Part shown: positions 40,001 through 42,500 of the stretch, one piece after another | Layout of the letters: each line of letters begins with the position of its first letter | Position numbering within the stretch: position 1 is the stretch's first letter | Assembly: GCA_016946835.1 (NCBI GenBank) | Contig: JACVTC010000031.1 | Coordinates: forward strand, 1-42,500 | Reading direction: 5' to 3' | From: Neocallimastix lanati (nom. inval.) | Lineage: Eukaryota; Neocallimastigomycota; Neocallimastigomycetes; Neocallimastigales; Neocallimastigaceae | DNA length: 42,500 bases | The notes under the pieces: model-generated | Databases searched by the model: none | Told to the model about the DNA's origin: nothing | The model's input: the letters and a program-made list of their open reading frames with translations, nothing else | Made by a program: the position numbers and the translations under genes

Positions 40001-42500
40001 CTTCTTCATCATTTTCTTCTTCATCATTTTCTTCTTCTTCATCATTTTCTTCTTCTTCATCATTCTCTTCTTCATCATTTTCTTCTTCTTCATTTTCTTC
40101 TTCATCATTTTCTTCTTCATCATTTTCTTCTTCATCATCATTTTCTTCTTCATCGTCATTTTCTTCTTCATCATTTTCTTCTTCTTCATCATTTTCTTCT
40201 TCTTCATTACAACCAACACATTCTTCTTCTTCATTCTCTTCTTCATTATTTTCTTCTTCATCATTCTCTTCTTCATCATTCTCTTCTTCATCATTTTCTT
40301 CTTCATCATTTTCTTCTTCATCATTTTCTTCTTCATCATTTTCTTCTTCATCATTTTCTTCTTCTTCATCATTCTCTTCTTCATCATTTTCTTCTTCTTC
40401 ATCATTTTCTTCTTCATCATTTTCTTCTTCTTCATCATTTTCTTCTTCTTCATCATTCTCTTCTTCATCATCCTCTTCTTCATCATTTTCTTCTTCATCA
40501 TTTTCTTCTTCATCATTTTCTTCTTCATCATTTTCTTCTTCATTTTCTTCTTCTTCATTATTTTCTTCTTCATCATTTTCTTCTTCATCATTTTCTTCTT
40601 CATCATTTTCTTCTTCATCATTTTCTTCTTCATCATTTTCTTCTTCATCATTTTCTTCTTCTTCATCATTCTCTTCTTCTTCTTCTTCTTCTTCTTCATC
40701 ATTCTCTTCTTCATCATTTTCTTCTTCATCATTTTCTTCTTCTTCATTTTCTTCTTCATCATTTTCTTCTTCATCATTTTCTTCTTCATCATTTTCTTCT
40801 TCATCATTTTCTTCTTCATCATTTTCTTCTTCATCATCATTTTCTTCTTCATCATCATTTTCTTCTTCATCATTTTCTTCTTCATCATCATTTTCTTCTT
40901 CATCATTTTCTTCTTCTTCATCATTTTCTTCTTCTTCATTACAACCAACACATTCTTCTTCTTCATTCTCTTCTTCATTATTTTCTTCTTCATCATTTTC
41001 TTCTTCATCATTTTCTTCTTCTTCATCATTCTCTTCTTCATCATTTTCTTCTTCTTCATCATTTTCTTCTTCATCATTTTCTTCTTCTTCATCATTTTCT
41101 TCTTCTTCATCATTCTCTTCTTCATCATTCTCTTCTTCATCATTTTCTTCTTCATCATTTTCTTCTTCATCATTTTCTTCTTCATCATTTTCTTCTTCTT
41201 CATCATTCTCTTCTTCTTCTTCTTCTTCTTCTTCATCATTTTCTTCTTCATCATTTTCTTCTTCATCGTTTTCTTCTTCTTCATCATTCTCTTCTTCATT
41301 ATTTTCTTCTTCATCATTCTCTTCTTCATTTTCTTCTTCTTCATCATTTTCTTCTTCATCATTTTCTTCTTCATCATTCTCTTCATCATTCTCTTCTTCA
41401 TCATTTTCTTCTTCTTCATCATTTTCTTCTTCATCATTTTCTTCTTCTTCATTATTTTCTTCTTCATCATTTTCTTCTTCATCATTTTCTTCTTCATCGT
41501 TTTCTTCTTCTTCATCATTCTCTTCTTCATCATTTTCTTCTTCATCATTTTCTTCTTCATCATTTTCTTCTTCTTCATCATTCTCTTCTTCATCATTCTC
41601 TTCTTCATCATTTTCTTCTTCTTCATCATTTTCTTCTTCTTCATCATTTTCTTCTTCATCATTCTCTTCTTCATCATTTTCTTCTTCTTCATTATTTTCT
41701 TCTTCATCATTTTCTTCTTCATCATTTTCTTCTTCATCGTTTTCTTCTTCTTCATCATTCTCTTCTTCATCATTTTCTTCTTCATCATTTTCTTCTTCAT
41801 CATTTTCTTCTTCTTCATCATTCTCTTCTTCATCATTCTCTTCTTCATCATTTTCTTCTTCTTCATCATTTTCTTCTTCTTCATCATTTTCTTCTTCATC
41901 ATTCTCTTCTTCATCATTTTCTTCTTCATCATTTTCTTCTTCATCATTTTCTTCTTCATCATTCTCTTCTTCATTTTCTTCTTCTTCATTATTTTCTTCT
42001 TCATCGTTTTCTTCTTCTTCATTTTCTTCTTCTTCATTTTCTTCTTCATCATCATTCTCTTCTTCATTATTTTCTTCTTCATCATTCTCTTCTTCATTTT
42101 CTTCTTCTTCATCATTTTCATCTTCATCATTTTCTTCTTCATCATTCTCTTCATCATTCTCTTCTTCATCATTTTCTTCTTCTTCATCATTTTCTTCTTC
42201 ATCATTTTCTTCTTCTTCATTATTTTCTTCTTCATTATTTTCTTCTTCATCATTCTCTTCTTCATCATTTTCTTCTTCATCATTCTCTTCTTCATCATTC
42301 TCTTCTTCATCATTTTCTTCTTCTTCATCATTTTCTTCTTCATCATTCTCTTCTTCATTTTCTTCTTCTTCATCATTCTCTTCTTCTTCATCATTTTCTT
42401 CTTCTTCATCATTTTCTTCTTCATCATTTTCTTCTTCATTATTTTCTTCTTCATTATTTTCTTCTTCATCATTTTCTTCTTCATCATTTTCTTCTTCTTC
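35913..42500 (-). CDS. Giant acidic protein with C-terminal chitin-binding (CBM18) array, 5' end outside window
   Basis: One reading frame (minus-strand codons whose lowest plus-strand base is a multiple of three) is open from the right edge to a TAA at 35913-35915. It gives at least 2195 codons. The N-terminal part in view (42500 to about 38265) is over 1400 residues of E, D and N, with only an AIEAEERDIELE island and four CVGC motifs. Next come about 410 residues of a Thr/Ser/Glu/Gly/Gln linker (units TTETGSQ, PTESETQ), then seven CBM18 domains. CBM18 binds chitin or chito-oligosaccharides, so I infer a cell-wall or secreted protein with a glycosylated linker. The frame lacks Met, so ATG-based ORF finding shows only off-frame Lys/Met or Phe/Ile shadows. 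The signal peptide and start lie beyond 42500. Confidence 0.85.
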   Translation of the reverse strand, partial: EEEENDEEENDEEENNEEENNEEENDEEENDEEEENDEEEENDEEEENEEENDEEENDEEEENDEEENDEEENDEEENDEEENDEEENNEEENNEEEENDEEENDEEEENDEEENDEENDEEENDEDENDEEEENEEENDEEENNEEENDDEEENEEEENEEEENDEEENNEEEENEEENDEEENDEEENDEEENDEEENDEEENDEEEENDEEEENDEEENDEEENDEEEENDEEENDEEENDEEENDEEEENDEEENDEEENDEEENNEEEENDEEENDEEENDEEEENDEEEENDEEENDEEENDEEEENDEEENDEEENDEEENDEEEENDEEENDEEENDEEENNEEEENDEEENDEEEENDEEENDEENDEEENDEEENDEEEENEEENDEEENNEEENDEEEENDEEENDEEENDEEEEEEEEENDEEEENDEEENDEEENDEEENDEEENDEEENDEEEENDEEEENDEEENDEEEENDEEENDEEEENDEEENDEEENNEEENEEEECVGCNEEEENDEEEENDEEENDDEEENDEEENDDEEENDDEEENDEEENDEEENDEEENDEEENDEEENEEEENDEEENDEEENDEEEEEEEEENDEEEENDEEENDEEENDEEENDEEENDEEENDEEENNEEEENEEENDEEENDEEENDEEENDEEEDDEEENDEEEENDEEEENDEEENDEEEENDEEENDEEEENDEEENDEEENDEEENDEEENDEEENDEEENDEEENNEEENEEEECVGCNEEEENDEEEENDEEENDDEEENDDEEENDEEENDEEENEEEENDEEENDEEEENDEEEENDEEENDEEEENDEEENDEEEENDEEENDEEENDEEENDEEEENEEENDEEENEEEENEEEENDEEENDEEENDEEENDEEENDEEENDEEENNEEENEEEECVGCNEEEENDEEEENDEEENDDEEENDDEEENDEEENDEEENEEEENDEEENDEEEENDEEEENDEEENDEEEENDEEENDEEEENDEEENDEEENDEEENDEEEENEEENDEEENEEEENEEEENDEEENDEEENDEEENDEEENDEEENDEEENNEEENEEEECVGCNEEEENDEENDEEENDEEENDEEENDEENDEEENEEEENEEEAIEAEERDIELEEENDEEENDEEENDEEENDEEENDEEENNEEENDEEENVEEENNDEENDEEEENEEENDEEEENEEENDEEENDDEEENDEEENDEEENDEEENDEEENDEEENNEEENDEEENDEEEENDEEENDEEENNEEENNEKENDEEENDEEEENDEEEENDEEEENEEENDEEENDEEEENDEEENDEENDEEENENGKEEENNEEENDEEEENDEEENDEENDEEENENGKEEENNEENDEEENENGKEEENNEEENEEEEENQEPIETGSQPTETGSQTTETGSQTTESETQTTETGSQTTETGSQPTESETQTTETGSQTTESETQTTETGSQTTETGSQTTETGSQPTESETQTTETGSQTTETGSQTTETGSQPTETGSQTTETGSQTTETGSQTTESETQTTETGSQPTESETQTTETGSQTTETGSQTTETGSQPTESETQTTETGSQPKESETQTTETGSQTTETGSQTTESETQTTETGSQTTETGSQTTETGSQPTESETQTTETGSQTTETGSQTTETGSQPTETGSQTTETGSQTTESETQTTETGSQTTESETQTTETGSQPTESETQTTETGSQTTETGSQTTETGSQTTETGSQTTETGSRTTETGSRTTETGSQTTESETQTTETGSQTTETGSQPTETGSQPTESETQTTERGVQSTESGAQPTQDPWRCGEGIGSCAEGYCCSKYGWCGKSDKYCKIENGCQSKFGTCQGEPEVNEGNTDRCGEGFGSCAEGYCCSKYGWCGKSDKYCKVDNGCQSKYGTCQSKPEVNEGNTDRCGEGYGKCAEGYCCSKYGWCGKSDKYCKVDNGCQSKFGTCQGEPEVNEGNTDRCGEGYGSCAEGYCCSKYGWCGKSDKYCKVDNGCQSKFGTCQGEPEVNEGNTDRCGEGYGKCAEGYCCSKYGWCGKSEKYCGAGCQSEFGKCNEVISTNGRCGSIFGKCPEGECCSKYGWCGTSSKYCNVSEGCQSEFGNCNVRKTITRTTTRRAGGRFNNGRCGGRFGRCPHGECCSKYGYCGTSSKYCRRSSGCQSRYGRCW
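37005..38262 (-). repeat. 21-bp-based repeat encoding a Thr/Ser/Glu/Gln linker
   Basis: The plus strand repeats GTTTGTGAACCAGTTTCTGTT with variants GTTTGTGTTTCACTTTCTGTT and GGTTGTGAACC. In the gene's frame this gives TTETGSQ, TTESETQ and PTETGSQ heptads, roughly 58 of them. The Thr/Ser content fits an O-glycosylated spacer, by analogy with fungal wall proteins. Only silent and conservative variants are seen. Confidence 0.9.
39225..40220 (-). repeat. 498-bp in-frame tandem duplication in the acidic tract
   Basis: CVGC codons at 39711-39722 and 40209-40220 are exactly 498 bp apart, and so are those at 39213 and 39711. The sequences following each appear identical over the several hundred bases compared by eye. 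Confidence 0.88.
41461..41930 (-). repeat. 240-bp in-frame tandem duplication in the acidic tract
   Basis: The 60-base blocks starting 41461, 41521 and 41581 equal those starting 41701, 41761 and 41821. The match fades near 41928. Confidence 0.9.

Larger units (their letters stand above)
38263..42500 (-). repeat. Acidic D/E/N-coding low-complexity tract
   Basis: The plus strand is a continuous run of TTCTTC, ATC, ATT and CTC triplets, giving EEEND and EEENE variants on the coding strand. Frame is kept for more than 4.2 kb, because every insertion or deletion seen is a multiple of three. That argues for selection on the protein. Confidence 0.9.

Noticed and set aside
39053-42487. 1144-codon Met/Lys-rich minus-strand frame
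   Set aside because: It is an off-frame reading of the D/E/N tract. It ends at a stop where the true frame reads through into a normal AIEAEERDIELE segment and on to CBM18.

Overview
The window looks like nuclear DNA from an anaerobic gut fungus (Neocallimastigomycota). The sequence is extremely AT-rich and full of homopolymer runs and microsatellites. It carries decayed Ty3/gypsy, Ty1/copia and LINE-type elements. It also has a cysteine-rich array of type-1 chitin-binding (CBM18/hevein) domains and several giant low-complexity proteins. The assignment is an inference from composition and domain content; there is no rRNA or tRNA gene to confirm it.

Layout. 1-2297: a frameshifted Ty3/gypsy pol (reverse transcriptase, RNase H, integrase) ending at a purine-rich tract and an apparent LTR start. 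2.3-9.7 kb: almost entirely AT-rich repeat DNA. It includes a 1.8-kb LTR-like block built on a 54-bp minisatellite, a second partial copy of it, a solo LTR with a 5-bp target-site duplication, foldback repeats and a 0.54-kb dispersed repeat that returns at 30.1 kb. 9.69-10.46 kb: a gag/aspartic-protease remnant. 10.6-11.0 kb: an unrecognised minus-strand coding fragment. 12.1-15.1 kb: a broken IS256-type transposase relic, a small fragment of a coiled-coil gene, and the intact 715-aa coiled-coil gene with seven 56-residue repeats. 15.1-22.1 kb: heptanucleotide array, copia integrase remnant and two large tandem duplications (about 326 and 870 bp). 22.15-25.19 kb: an intact gene for a 1013-aa signal-peptide-bearing, extremely acidic repeat protein. 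25.2-31.8 kb: AT-rich DNA, a heptanucleotide array of about 1.1 kb in the opposite orientation, and a cluster of perfect palindromes in which one spacer is inverted between copies. 31.85-35.2 kb: LINE-type remnants, a long trinucleotide array and a dispersed repeat pair.

35.91-42.50 kb is the most striking locus. It is a minus-strand open frame of at least 2195 codons that runs off the right edge. It has no Met codon in the acidic part, so an ATG-based ORF search reports only its off-frame shadows. From N to C it encodes a D/E/N-rich tract of at least 1400 residues punctuated by four CVGC motifs, a Thr/Glu/Gly/Ser/Gln linker of about 410 residues, and seven CBM18 domains.

The three long genes (coiled-coil, acidic secreted, acidic plus chitin-binding) all lie on the minus strand and all show recent in-frame tandem duplication. 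Two look extracellular or cell-wall-directed. No operon-like cooperation is visible, and everything else is mobile-element debris or AT-rich spacer.
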